In this document: positions 51,823 to 63,983 of the stretch, piece by piece
How positions within the stretch are numbered: position 1 is the stretch's first letter
Layout of the letters: each line of letters opens with the position of its first letter
From: Prostheceraeus crozeri
Lineage: Eukaryota > Platyhelminthes > Polycladida > Euryleptidae
Assembly: GCA_907163375.1 (NCBI GenBank)
Contig: CAJQUW010011554.1
Span: 62,001-126,000 of the forward strand
Reading direction: 5' to 3'
DNA length: 64,000 nt
The notes under the pieces: model-generated
Database searches by the model: none
What the model saw: only the letters and a program-made list of their open reading frames with translations
What the model was told of the DNA's origin: nothing
Translations under genes and position numbers: made by a program

Positions 51823-52787
51823 GATCAATATATCCAGAGGGGTTCAATTGTATGAGAGTTGATTGAGTCTTGAGACGGATGTTTTCGGTGTTAGAGCGGT
51901 AAGTATGTTAGGTACAGTATGAAGATGCGCGGCGCTTATCCTTCCCCGTACACTTATTGTGAATGTGAAATTTCAAACTCGAATTATTTGATTAGTATCT
52001 GACATTTCAATTTAATTAACGATGGCTAACTTGATCCGGCTATCAAATTGCAGTTCGTTTCCTAAATCGTTGCATAGTACAAAAAATGGTTACATATAAT
52101 TCTAAATTTGATCATAAGCTGATAAACAATTAGTAAATTTGTTCACGTATTCAGCCGAGACACTTGGTTTAGGAAACAGTGTAGTTTGCCAAGTCAAATG
52201 AAGCAATTGGTGATTGTTTGCCCTGTGTTCTGTTGCTTCGACAGTGTTATTTCAGATGTCATGTTAGCCCTCTTTTCACTCAATGCATTGTGTCATGATT
52301 GATGAGCTGCTCTTGTTAATCCATTTATGGAACACAAGCGTCTTTATTCCTATGATGTGTAGAATATGCCATTGTTTGCTTTCAACAGGTGCAGACGAGA
52401 CAAGCTCTCGTGTGATCCGAGATTCAAGATCTTCAGACGCAAGTGAGGGAAATGATGACTTCACCAATGACTGAGTGAGGGAATAGTACTAATTTGAAGT
52501 TTGCCAGTGAACTGCTGAATCTGCTTTTATAAAACGTGGATATCTTACAGATATATTTGTGTCCAGAATTGAAAACTCCAGCGTTAATGCTTTAATCTGT
52601 ACGGAGAGAAGGAGAGGAATCCCTTCGCTGTTAGGCGATAAAGTGTATCTGAGACCTGCATCTGGGAAATGTGATTTGAGATAAACAGTCACCCACACTG
52701 TTGCCTAGATTAACTCCAGCGTTTCTGTGATTTTAGAAGACAACGGAATTGCTGGCCACGTGAATCACATTGGACTTGTGCGACGGT
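51823..52787. repeat. Block Q, unit 4
   Basis: Homologous to 11,605-12,571 with scattered substitutions and small indels. No gene or RNA was recognised. Confidence 0.6.
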
Positions 52788-55700
52788 CACGTGAAAGTGT
52801 CAACACAGCGGTGTTCGTGCGGTACTTGCGTCAACATCCTCGTCTTAGAAAATAGGCCAGTTTGGCGTATGTCGTTCCCCCTCCGCGTGGTGGTACCCGC
52901 CTCGTTCTTCGGATCGGGTCGAAATGGTAGCGCTTTCCCGAGTGTCCGTCTGTTAACGTGCTGCCACCATCGGGCTTTTGCCTAGCTATTTCTCCGTTGG
53001 TCGTGGAGAAATACTTGGTCGTTGGTCGTGGATTCTTCTGTGTTTATCTTAACGGCCACTTTCTTTCATCTCCTCTCCCTCGGCTTCTCACTCTTCTCCT
53101 GCTCTTCATGTTAGGAATCGATTGCAATCCTGGTCCGTCATCTCGCTACCCTCCTAGCTGCCCATGCGGAATCTGTCAAGAGAAGTGCTGGTTACACCGG
53201 ACGCTCTGTTCATTCCTCGGCATGTAAACTTTGGATTCATCTTCGCCTCTTACCACCCGTGCATTCAACGCCCTGCCCAGGCGTCACCAATGTGTCTGTC
53301 CCACCTGCATTCCTGCTAACTTTCGTTTTCCTTCATTACGCCAGCTGTTTCTGCCTCAAATCGCTCTTACACCTCTCGCACGCGCCCAGTCTACCGCATC
53401 CGTCCAATCCTCGGCCCCTCTGACCTCTTCCGTGCATCCCCGCGTCGTCCCCTCCCGTCTCGACCTCCGCCCGCTGCTTCCTCCTCCATGTAGGCACGCC
53501 CGCCGCTTGGAGCTCACTCACTTTTTGGTTTCAATCTTTTACGTTGTCATCTTAATCCAGGAAGCGAAACATCTCCCGTCCATTACTTTTCGTATTCCTG
53601 GATACAAATGCTATAGCCAGGATCGGATGATTCAGCCCCCGCCGCGTCAGCGGTGGAGACGTGATGACTGGTTTGGGATGGTGTCACGCATTCTCTTTGG
53701 CCCATCCCTCGCTCGCGTCGTCTGACTATTCCTGTAGCTTCCTTGGTATTCACGTGCACCTCCGTTCTAACACTATCTCTTTGCTTAACGCCTACGTCCC
53801 GTTATCTGCGCCCCTACTGAGGTGGTCTGCTCGCGCCGTCTCTTCTCTCCTTCCTCATTCTCCTCTTCCCCGTCCACCTTCATCTTCGGGGATATTACTG
53901 CTCACCACCCCTCTCAACGCACCTCCCCGGACCTCAGTCTGGTACCTCCGTCTCGTTCCCCTAGATGTGGCTGGTCCGTCCATCCTGACTGGATCCGACC
54001 ACCTCTCCATCTCTTTTAAGATGCCTCTCTCACCACACTATTCTCCCAATGATGCAAACCTTCTTATAACTATAAAGAGGCTCGTTGGGATGACTACATG
54101 ACCCATGTAATTTTTCATTGTCCCGTCCGTGACTCGTACTCTTCTCTGACTTGTACTGAAGCCGCTGCTTCCTTTTCCTCTATCATTCTCGAAGCGGCAA
54201 AATCTTCAATTCCTTTCAGTTGCACAGGCCGGCTCCCGAAAGCTTGGTGGTCCGCGGAGCTAGATCAGCTCGTCCGTGTCCGTCGCCAGGCATTCAGACG
54301 GCCCATAGAAGTGAAGCGGATCGTCAGGCTTGTTTTTGCATCCCGTTCTGCCTCCAGAGCCACTGCTAAAGCGAAAGCTGGTGCTTGGCAACGGAAAGTG
54401 TCCAATCTTCTTCCTCCGCTCTGTAGATGGTATTCCCAAATCTTCCAGTTCTGATTCAACCTTTCCCGGGTGTAGCTCTCCTAAGGCCACAGCCACCCGT
54501 TACGCTTCTTTTCTCAAGAGTCACTTCTCTAGATATCTTCCTTCCGATCGCCGTCTTGAAACCCGCCGCTTCCTTCGTGAGCTCTTCTCTTCTACCTGCA
54601 CCTGCCCACCCTTCTGCTCCACTTTTAGCCTGTCGGAGCTCACCACAGCTAGTAGTGCTCACCGCAGCCGGTTCTGACCACGTCTCGTGCACTCTATTCC
54701 AAAATCTTCCTCCTTCTGCCCTGGCTTTTCTTTTGTTCATCTTCAACCTCTCTTGTTGCACCCACTCCTTTCACTCCGCCTGGAAATCTTCCACCATCTA
54801 GCCGTTGCACAAATGTGGCAAACCCACAGACGATTCGTTTCGTCGTATCTGCCTTACATATTGTAGAAGGAAAAAGACGGACAAGCGCGTTGTGTCGATT
54901 CTGTTTTTATTTGATTACTCAGTCAGCATTCAATTACTGGAAGTCTCTGCTAAGTCTTTCGAAACCTGTAGCCAATGATTGGGAACTCGCGTTAATTTGT
55001 CTGCCAAGTTATCGGCTGACCTCACCAGATGAGGTTCGACTACAATATTTTCGGTTTCAATAAATTCCTTCAGAATGTGAAGCCGGCGGCGAATCAGTCG
55101 CTCCGAAAGGGCCCTGGTCTTAACATTGTGCGTCTTATTTATAACAGCCATGAGCCATTTATAAACAGTAGAAGAATCAGTTTTAATGATAACTTTCCTA
55201 TTTCCCCATCTCAAGGCCATGTTGAGACCTTTTATGACAGCGTCCAGCTCAATCAAATTTATGTGAGCTGCGTCATCCCGTGGCCTGAGCCAAGACGCGT
55301 CCTCGATAATATTATCTCCGATCGCTAAGGCTAATGCCCTATGGCAAGGTTACTATCGTCAGCCCAAACAACAATCGGCTCATCAGAAGAGTCAATTGTC
55401 AATGCCCCAAGAGCGTCCGTTCCTCTTCTCGGCGCTTCTTTCGTTCTTCTCATCAACTTTCTGTAGCTGTTACTTACCCGCGTGAGCCCCTGGTCTACTG
55501 TGCTCCGTTCCTCCTCCCCGTGGTCACCTCCCTCCTTCTCCATGTCCTTGGCCCTGTCCTCCCCCTGCTCCCGTTCCGACCCGATCCCTCTTCGAATCGC
55601 TTTGGTCCGAGACCACCTTTCCTCCCTCCCCGCTGCTGACCTGACCATCTGGACTTGCGGCTTCGTTATTGGACGACTCGAACCAGGTTCTTCCACTTTC

Positions 55701-55910
55701 TCTCTTTCCTTTCATGCTGGAGCGCACTGTTCAAGCTTCACAGCTTCACAGCCCCTCTTTGGCTTTCACGGGCCCTATGAGCTTTCACCCGACGCCCTCT
55801 TCGTTTTCATTTGCGACCTCTTGGCCTTTACTAGCGCCCCTTTTGCTTCTCCTGGCACCGCTTCGCTTTCATCGGCGCCCATTTGGTGTGTATTACGAAT
55901 TACTTCGAAT
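52788..55910 (+). mobile_element. Pyrimidine-rich LINE, copy 4 (chimeric)
   Basis: Same structure as copy 2: PHD-like and endonuclease pieces, then a minus-strand LTR-retrotransposon RNase H fragment in place of the RT, then the LINE RNase H and 3' end. It has its own small changes, such as loss of about 40 bp near 53,920 and a deletion near 55,688. It shares both chimeric joints with copy 2. Confidence 0.7.
54860..55405 (-). pseudogene. LTR-retrotransposon RNase H fragment inside LINE copy 4
   Basis: Minus-strand frame 54,930-55,256 reads MIELDAVIKGLNMALRWG, KVIIKTDSSTVYKWL and NLADKLTRVP, with the first catalytic region (IVVWADDSN) in a shifted frame at 55,331-55,696. Compared with the fragment at 14,660-15,203 it has an extra two-base difference near 55,333 that separates the frames. 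It is a passenger of the chimeric LINE. Confidence 0.65.
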
Positions 55911-57237
55911 TACATGCTGATAGTGATACGCAATTTCGTACACATGCAGTTTATGATTTTCGGATATTTAGAATAGCATCATTGAAATCCTTTCTTCAAT
56001 TGTTTGGGAGGCTTTTTTTGTGATGGAAGATGTTGATGCGCAATGCTCGTCCTTCAATTATTTGTTAATAGATCATCTAAATGCCTGCATATGTCGGTCT
56101 GACTCGGAAACCTTAATCTCTACAGTCAATTCAGAATTTGCAAATTCTTGGACATCTGACTGAGATGTACTGATAACTATCTCAGAGGCTGTCATATTCA
56201 AGCAATCCATATCCTTGAAAAAGTCACGTGGTTCTGATGTCATCCCGACAAAATTGACTTCGAGTTATCCGACTTCCTAGTGACTCGCCCATGAATTTTA
56301 TACACGAACTCGATCAAGTAGCAGAAATTCCCTTCTTTTTGGAAGCATTCGATCATATCGCCTATTCCATAATCGATTCTACTAAATATAAGACAATTCC
56401 AGTGTGCTCCCAACCCAAGCTAAACTGTTAGAGCGGATACTCGTAGGAACTATGCGTGGTGAATTTGAGTGTCGCTATGGGTCCGCACAACACGGATTCA
56501 GAAGCAACCACTCTACTTCTACTGCTTGATTCAATCGATCAGGGACTTTTTTGCGGAGGGTCGCACAGCTTGGTTTTCCTTCTTCGTTTTTTTTGTGGAT
56601 GAGAAGCTACTTACAATGCCATACATCTGTTGTCAGGATTGATAGACAGTGCTCACGAGTAATAACTGTTAAGCGTAGAGAACCTCTCGGGCCTCCCACT
56701 TAAATGTATTTGTTTCTAACATCAGCACAAACTTTGCGAACATGCAAATACGATACGCAGATGATGCACATGTCGTGATACCTGCATTAAAAACATCAAA
56801 AGAACATGAAACACAAACAAAAGTAAACAATGGATTTAAAGCTATGCTGATCTGGTGTAAGGTTAACGATTTGAAGTTGAAGAAAGAAGTTAAGCATACT
56901 GATGTGTCTGAAATGAAAGGAGGCGCTCCGAAACAGAGTTCCTACACCCTTGAAATGTCCTTGAATTTCCTGGAAGTCAAAGTGGTCCTGGAATGTCCTG
57001 GAATTTCACTAAAAATTCCTTTTCAATTTTTAAATGATTTTTGACTAAATTCGACTTTAAATCATTGACTAGCAATGCCACCATGCTTGTGCATGGTAGA
57101 TGGGTCAATCCACGACGATTCACCCAATGACATGTGGACCTTAGTCTCAGATTTCGGACATTCTTTGTCCGACCTCGATCTCGTTTGAAATTCGCTTAAT
57201 CAAGGTCAAGTTTGAACTATCAATTTTTGCGAGGTCA
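55911..57237 (+). mobile_element. Block R, unit 4: remnants of a third LINE
   Basis: Homologous to 15,711-17,094. RT pieces include CRYGSAQHGFRSNHSTSTAL near 56,470, better kept than in unit 1, and MQIRYADDAHVVIPAL with FKAMLIWCKVNDLKL at 56,742-56,880. CCTGGAAT-type words follow at 56,950-57,010. All frames are interrupted. Confidence 0.6.
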
Positions 57238-57929
57238 AGGTTGCATCTCTGTTACAAATATAAATCATATACATGTGTATGTGGTTAATTCCACGACGAT
57301 TCACCCAATGGCATGTGGACATTAGTCTCAGATTTTGCTCATTTTTTGGATCTATGCTTACTTTGCCGAAGGAAACACTAAATCTAAAATATTAGCTTCC
57401 AATTTTGAATATAGCGGGATCTAGAGCTATTTTTAGAAATTTAATTTCACTGAAATTTTTGAAATTCTCAAAATTTGAATTTTTACGCAGCTCGATGTCT
57501 TGAAGCACGATCTTGGAGGACGGCCAAGCGCGCAACTCAATAGATGACGGGATGATGTTATCCGTGATCCCAGCGGCCAACAAGATCGTGCTTCAAGATG
57601 TTGAGAAGATGTCGAGGAAATGAACACCATGCAGTCACTGTAGCTCTGGTCATAATTAAAGTGCAACCATATCGATGTGTACAGAAGGGGACAGCTGTGA
57701 ACTTCCTTTTGCCTCGATGACTTTTTCCTTTACCGGAATCCTTGGTTTTTCTTAACTGTATTAATCAATAAATTTACTTCTTTTAGATGTATTTCAATTT
57801 ATTATTACCATTGTTATTATGCTTGGCTTTATAAATATTTCTGTTTGTACCGGAAAACCGGAGTTTCTAGAAACTGCAATAACCTTGTGACAGGAGGATG
57901 ACAAGGCGGATGTGGTCGCCTTTAAATAA
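57238..57929. other. Non-coding stretch with an internal repeat and a hairpin
   Basis: About 690 bp with no gene. A piece of block R (CCACGACGATTCACCCAATG) recurs at about 57,291-57,335, so part of the block is duplicated here. The strong hairpin at 57,498-57,598 is listed separately. Confidence 0.45.
57498..57598. other. Hairpin with 18-bp perfect arms
   Basis: TCTTGAAGCACGATCTTG at 57,498-57,515 is matched by its exact reverse complement at 57,581-57,598, with a 65-base loop and weaker pairing outside the arms. It could be a small palindromic transposon remnant or a precursor of a small RNA; nothing in the sequence decides between them. Confidence 0.55.
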
Positions 57930-59032
57930 ACCTAGTCCTAGTGTTGGGCAGGAGCAACACTAGTATCTGCAGCTGGCGGAAGATCCGAACCGTAAGGTCA
58001 ACGGTGGCAACAAAATGGCAGGAGGGGCAGGGTGGAAAGTTGGAAACCCCAGTTTTGGCTCTTGTACTGCGATGTAGATGGTTGTGGGGGTCCGTCTGCA
58101 CTATTTTGCCCTTGAGGATAACCATGATGCAGTGCAGCACAACAACCCGATCTCAACTCTTGGCGGAAAGGGTGCACTGAACTGTGGAGAGTGTAGTCTG
58201 GTCCAGTGGGTCTCTCGTGACAAAGCAGGCGGATATTTCATGGATCATCTAGTCATGATGTGGGACTTTAATGCAAAAGTTGGACATGGAGTCTACAAGA
58301 AGACAGTTGGAGAGCTCGCAATTGGAAGGAGAAACAAAAATGGTGATTACCTAATGGAATTCGTTAAATAAATGATACTTTTGTATGCAACACTAGGCAT
58401 GAGCAGAAGAACAAATACGCATGGATATCAGCGGATGGACGCATAAAAAATCAAATAGATTACATACTCGTTAGCAGCAAGTATAGGAACAGCGTCACAA
58501 ATGCAAAAGTCAGAACAAGTGCAGATTTTGTATCAGATCACCATGTAGTTGTCATGAATATGAGACTCAGAATAAAATATATCAAGAAAGGAAAAAACGG
58601 ACGCCAATGACAGGCAGGACGATGATGTTGAGAATACTTGGAAAAAAAACTGAAAGAGAGCATTTCTGAATTTGCTGACAGCATCTGTGGACAAGCTGAA
58701 TATAGCAGACGGCAACCATGGATCACAGTAGAAATCCTTCAGGTGATGGGAGAACGTAGAAATTTGAAGAACAGACAGGATGATTACAGCAAGAAGCAAT
58801 ACAAGATTATGAATAAAGAAATAAGAAGAATGTGCTGAGATGCCAAAGATAAACACTGCAACACTCTTTGTGAAGAACTGGAGGATTTGGATAGAAAACA
58901 TAGCGACAAGCTATACATGAAAATCAAAGAAATCAAGCCGAAAAGGATGAATGCAAGAATGGTCTTTGCTAAGCAAAATGATGAGATTGTTGTCGAAAGG
59001 GAAAACAAGGCGTTCGTTCTTTTCAAATGTCT

Positions 59033-59265
59033 GTAATTGCGACAACAATAGCCCGGTATTTATACTCCCCAGGCGGTCTCCGTAATTCTAATCAGTCTCA
59101 CATAGATGAGGATCATTACGTCACAGTTAGAGTCTCAGCAAAGTCTTGTTCCTATGACGTCACTCTTCAACAGAGTCAGATGAAATGCCCTGGAGATGAC
59201 AGATGGAGTGCTGCTACGATTATATACTCAAATACCAAACCAACCAACATGCATGATTAACAGCT
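59033..59265. other. Insertion of about 230 bp within the RTE-like LINE
   Basis: It interrupts the text between the endonuclease-RT linker and the RT start. It contains a perfect TGACGTCA (59,155-59,162), a TTACGTCA (59,116-59,123) and a TATA-like TATTTATACTCC near 59,057, which is promoter-like. No coding domain or clear target duplication was found. Confidence 0.4.
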
Positions 59266-59924
59266 CACGTCTCCACAGAGATGATGCAGAATGAAAAGGA
59301 GAAAGTCAAAAGATGGAAAGATTATGTTGAAGAACTATACGATGACAACAGACCAAATATTGAAATACAGAGAGATGAACACGCTCAGCTGGTGGAAATC
59401 TCAGAGGTGGAAGTCAAGCAAGTCATAAACAATCTGTCTAACAACAAGGCAACAGGAGTAGATGAAATACCAGCAGAATTTCTGAAACACATCGGAACAG
59501 AACGACTCAGCCGTATTACGAAGCTCATCGATATGATTTTGTAGAAGTGGTGAAATTCCAGCCGACTTTCTTTTCAGTATTTTGTACCTATACCAAAAAT
59601 CAGTAGCGGAATCAAATAGGAAGATTATCGTACAACAAATTATGAAGGACAATGGAATATCTTTCTATGAAACTCAATTCATCTAGACCTTGTATTTCAA
59701 CCAGAAAGCGAATTTCAGATATGAGAATGTTGTGACTGAAGTTTTTGAAGTCAGAAAAGGTGTCCGCCAAGGATGCATACTCTCCCCAATACTTTTTAAC
59801 CTGTACAGTGAATTTATCATTAGAGAAGCACTCTGCACAATGCCACATCATGATGTTGAGTTCAACGGTGAAGTAGTTGGTAATATAAGATTACACTGAT
59901 TGCGCTGATGATACTGTCTTGCGT

Positions 59925-60455
59925 CTTACGTTAGCCGTTATCATCCTTGCGGAAAATGGCCTCCCTTGTGATACGAATCCATTTCGCACGATCGTTCGCC
60001 GCCAGCCGCCAGTTCCTTGGGAGTTCGTCTCTCCATCTCTTTTTCTGTCCTCCACGGTTTCTTTTCCCTTCTCTTGGTATCCATACTGTCGTTCTATGGC
60101 TCCATCTGTTATCGGGTCGCCTGATGACATGACCAGCCCACTTCCATTTGAGATGTTTCGCTTCTATCACAACGTCCTTTAATCCTGTTCGTCTCCTTAC
60201 TTCTTCGTTTCTAACCTTGTCTTTCAGAGTGACTCCAATCATCCTTCGTTCCATCGCTCGTTGTGTTGTTCTGAGTTTATTCTCTTGTGATCGTGTTAGA
60301 GACCAGTTTTGGGATCCGTATGTCAGGACAGGCAGAATGCACATATCGAACAAACGTTTTTTATTCTTCATCTCTATACCTCGTGATGCTAAGTAGGGCT
60401 TGAGTTTCCAAAAGGACTTCCACGCATTTTTTGTTCTTCTTACACAAAATGTGAC
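59925..60455 (-). mobile_element. Nested fragment: 3' end of another RTE-type LINE
   Basis: The minus-strand frame 59,931-60,371 reads FDMCILPVLTYGSQNWSLTR, QRAMERRMIGVTLKDKVRNE, LKWKWAGHVIRRPDNRWSHR and GGQKKRWRDELPR, the well-known end of RTE-type polyproteins after the RT. It interrupts the host LINE just after its YADDTV-type text (near 59,900) and lies in the opposite direction. The 146-residue frame is intact but lacks the RT itself. Confidence 0.7.
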
Positions 60456-61225
60456 ACTGTGATTACGGCTGAAGACGAAGAAATGTCACCAGATGTGATG
60501 AACAAGGATTAATGAAAATTGCAAACATCATGGAATGTTACTCCATGCAGAGAAAACTAAAACCACATTATTTACGAAGGACACAGATGAAGTAAAATTG
60601 ATGATGAAATTCTGTAACAGATTAAGGAGTATGACTATCTGGGAACAATAATCACAGAAGATGGCCGATGCACTAAGGAAGTGAAGGTCAGAATTGCTGA
60701 CGAAAAAAACATGAATTTTAGAATTGCAAGGAGTTTCTCCAAAGAGATATAAACATGTAACCGAAAATAAAACTCCTAGCTTGTTACATAAAATCAAAAT
60801 TGTCCTACGGATGTGAAGCGTGGACCTTTATCAACGAAATTATCAGAATAAACGCTTTTCAGCTTTGGCGCTACAGAAGGATATTGAAAGTCTCATACAT
60901 GGACAGAGTGACAAATAAAGAAGTAATGAGAAGGACTGGTGAGAGAAAAAATGGAGTGATGAGTTGACTCAAAGAAAGTTACGCTTTGCTGGCCACGTGT
61001 TGAGGGAATCTAAGGAAGACTGATGCAGCTGATTCTAGGAGGAATGTTAGAACGGCACAGATGAAGAGAAAGAAGAACGTGGGGTACTGATCTCAATGAA
61101 TGAACCAATTGCAAAAGTTTAGGAGAAACAACGAGAAAAGCTGAAGATCGAGTCAATTGGAGGCAAATGGTTGCCAACTTCCGGATCGGAGAAGGCACCT
61201 AATGATGATGATGATGATGATGAAG

Positions 61226-61425
61226 TGAAAATTTCCCAAATGTCAAAATTCGAAAAAAATTATCTCATTTCAAGGCTCGAGAGAAGCGTGATTCAATGGT
61301 GACAATCTTAATTGTATATGTTGGGTTTTGTCAGCAGGTGTCGGTGAGTTATGTGATCATCGGGTTCATCAATGGCTTATCGAACTTGTATCTGGAATTC
61401 AACACGGAAATTTCAATTGAAGAAT
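61226..61425. other. Unassigned stretch after the RTE-like LINE
   Basis: About 200 bp between the GATGAT tail and the resumption of block P. No gene or repeat was recognised. Confidence 0.35.
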
Positions 61426-62488
61426 TATCCGATTAACTTAGTGTTTTATACCAGATTTCGTAAGTTCCTCAAACTTGTAAATATACATGGTGTTCCTTAT
61501 TCACATGTGTGTTCTTTCATCCTGTCTGAAAAGAAGAGGAACCGCACCTGGTTGAACTGGTGAGATGCACTGATTTGCAGTAGCCATGGTGATGTCCGTT
61601 GTCGCCCTCTTTTTGTCTGTCGGACTATAAAGCGGCGATGTGATCGTTAGTCTTTGTGGATCATTCAGACGTAGGAGTATAGAGCATTCTTCTCTTTTGT
61701 AACTTGGCTTGTGAACTTTGACTTAACTCACCTCACCATCTGATATCTGGAAATGCTTTGAACCTTCATGCTTTCTTATCCGTGCTCCTTATTTTACATC
61801 GATGATAATTTTGAAAATATTAGAACTTTTTTATGTTAATGATGCTTCTGTTGATGGTATAAAATTGATTCACTCAGCAGTTCGTCCTCTGCTGTATCTT
61901 CCTTGGACATTTAGTTAACGAATGTGGTGGTATAACTGAATTGGCAATGCACCACTTGTCGATGTGGAAGTCTTGAAGGTCATTGGTTCGAGTCTATTCG
62001 CATTAGGAAGTGTCGCCGCTCTCACTGTGTGTTGAATGTCTCAATCTCCAGCGTCACCAGTGCATTGCTGTCCAAGCCCTTGGGAATTCGGAAGGATGAA
62101 GATTAGAAAATATTAGGAATAGACTGAATCGTGTACATTGTTTGTATTGATCTATTCACTAAAGTGGGAAAATTTCTTAATCATATTTTGAGATTTCAAG
62201 TTACCTCTGTCGATTGCATATCCATTTTTGTCTACTTTTCGTTTCAGATTGGATATCGGTGAATTCGCAGCAGTCTGAAGTGAATATTTTTGAGTGAGTA
62301 GCCGTTTTGAGTAGCAGAGATAGTGCTCGCATCGAACGAAACAGTTTCTGGTAACTGGAAGACTGATTGAATATTTGATTTGGCGTGGAATTGACGATAT
62401 CAGAGAGTCCACAGCAATCAACAGTTGATCTTTGTGATGACCGGGGAAGTTTGACAGATCTTGTTATTATATCCTTTTAGATAATAGC
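61426..62488. repeat. Block P, unit 5 (last part)
   Basis: Homologous to 7,780-8,825, including the CATGGTGTTCC version of the mariner-like word near 61,487. The predicted splice acceptor is at 62,246. No gene other than the following zinc-finger gene. Confidence 0.7.
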
Positions 62489-63679
62489 ATGTCCTCTAAA
62501 TGTAAAAAGTCAATGCCAAGTTGTTCAAGTGACGTTGTCAGCAAAAGCTTTGTTCATATAAGAGAGAGAAGATTTCGATGTAACTATTGCTGTAAATCAT
62601 TCTTCACGAAGTCTACTAAAACCGTTCACGAACAAGGTGTTCATATAAGAGATAAGTCTTATCAGTGTCAATATTGCTCTAAGTCTTTCTTCAGGAAGAG
62701 GGATAAAGACATTCACGAACAATGTGTTCATATAAGAGATAAGTCTTATCAGTGCCAATATTGCTCTAAATCATTCGTGATGAAGAATAGTAAAGTCTTA
62801 CACGAAGAAAGTGTTCATGTCAGAGATAAGTCTTATCAGTGCCAATATTGCTCTAAATCATTCGTCAGGAAGCATCATAAAGTCGTACACGAACAAGGTG
62901 TTCATCTAAGAGTTAAGTCTTATCAGTGCCAATATTGCTCTAAATCATTCTTCACGAAGTCTAATAAAACCGCTCACGAACAACGTGTTCATATAAGAGA
63001 TAAGTCTTATCAGTGCCAATATTGCTCTGAATCATTCTTCACGAAGTCTAATAAAACCGCTCACGAACAATGTGTTCATATAAGAGATAAGTCTTATCAG
63101 TGCCAATATTGCCCTAAATCATTCGTCACGAAGGGTACAAAAGTCCGCCATGAGCATGATGTTCATGTCACAGTTAAGTCTTATCAGTGTCAATATTGCC
63201 CTAAATCTTTCTTCCGAAGTGATGTTAAAGTCAGTCACGAAAAAAATGTTCATTTGATAGAGAGGCCTTTTCAATGTAGATATTGTCCTAAATTTTTCTC
63301 CTATCGAGCAAATCAGGTTCGTCATGAAGGAACCTGTGAACGTCAAATCCATTATGAGCATGAAATTTGTAATTCCGATAAAGAATCTTCTAATGACAAG
63401 AATTCTGCATCTGCTCCAGAAATGAGTAGTGACAGAAAACCACAGACTGAAGATGTTCGGAAGCTCATTGAATTAGTCAATAGTGAGAAAGCAAAACCTG
63501 ACAGGCATCAGCAATGTAAGCCCAACGAGACGGAGAAAGTGGAGGTGAAGTCGAGACGTTGCAGTTTGTGCTTGAAAATGTACAATCGTCAAACAGATAG
63601 GACTCATCCAATTTTCATCAAGAACGGGTATGAAACTCCTTCTCTGTGTGACCGTTGTTCTGATGTGTTATACTCGTAG
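62489..63679 (+). CDS. C2H2 zinc-finger protein, array copy 5
   Basis: 396 residues, intact; the longest copy, with nine fingers. Fingers 5 and 6 are nearly identical (FFTKSNKTAH), which looks like a recent internal finger duplication; the second has CSES instead of CSKS. The carboxy-terminal module with CSLCLKMYN and CDRCSDVLYS is conserved. The first finger reads CNYCCKS. Predicted nuclear DNA-binding protein of unknown target. Variation in number and order of fingers with a fixed end module points to expansion by unequal exchange. Confidence 0.85.
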   Translation: MSSKCKKSMPSCSSDVVSKSFVHIRERRFRCNYCCKSFFTKSTKTVHEQGVHIRDKSYQCQYCSKSFFRKRDKDIHEQCVHIRDKSYQCQYCSKSFVMKNSKVLHEESVHVRDKSYQCQYCSKSFVRKHHKVVHEQGVHLRVKSYQCQYCSKSFFTKSNKTAHEQRVHIRDKSYQCQYCSESFFTKSNKTAHEQCVHIRDKSYQCQYCPKSFVTKGTKVRHEHDVHVTVKSYQCQYCPKSFFRSDVKVSHEKNVHLIERPFQCRYCPKFFSYRANQVRHEGTCERQIHYEHEICNSDKESSNDKNSASAPEMSSDRKPQTEDVRKLIELVNSEKAKPDRHQQCKPNETEKVEVKSRRCSLCLKMYNRQTDRTHPIFIKNGYETPSLCDRCSDVLYS

Positions 63680-63983
63680 AGGTGAACGACCTTTTTCTGA
63701 ATGTGAGTTGCATTGTAATTCTACATTTGGATGTTCTCCCGCTTTATGAATGAAGCACGTGTACTTGTAAAATTGAGTGATGTGCCGGATTTGTTGTCAG
63801 AAGCCGTGTTGTAATTCCTCTGTAAATGATGATTTGGTCTCCACTTGAGTGTGATTTGGTAGTTTTTTATCATTGCCTCTGAATGTGCCGATAAATACAG
63901 ATTGCTTAGAATAGAATGATTTTCTTTCTTATCTTCATGTACGAGTACAAGAGTTGGCATTTGTATGTTCAAAACGTCGTGCA
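63680..63983. repeat. 3' flank of zinc-finger gene, unit 5
   Basis: Homologous to the 3' flanks of the other copies but shorter at its start, as in the fragment copy at 50,272: the part between GAGGTGAA and GACCTTTTT is missing. This shared deletion suggests units 4 and 5 are close relatives in this stretch. Confidence 0.55.

Larger units (their letters stand above)
57930..61225 (+). mobile_element. RTE-like LINE with two nested insertions
   Basis: In order on the plus strand: endonuclease pieces (GGYFMDHLVMMWDFNAKVGH and GRRNKNGDYLMEF at 58,220-58,370; KNQIDYILVSSKY and SDHHVVVMNMRLR at 58,440-58,570), a linker region (58,640-59,030), RT start (VEVKQVINNLSNNKATGVDE at 59,400), RT core (VRKGVRQGCILSPILFNLYS at 59,750) and a broken 3' part (IKEYDYLGTIITEDG, VNWRQMVANFRIGEGT) to 61,200. 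It ends with a GATGAT run, typical of RTE tails. Frameshifts are frequent. Insertions lie at about 59,033-59,265 and 59,925-60,455. Confidence 0.7.

Noticed and set aside
61200-61224. GATGAT run as an independent microsatellite
   Set aside because: Its position directly after the RTE-like coding end makes it the usual tail of that LINE.
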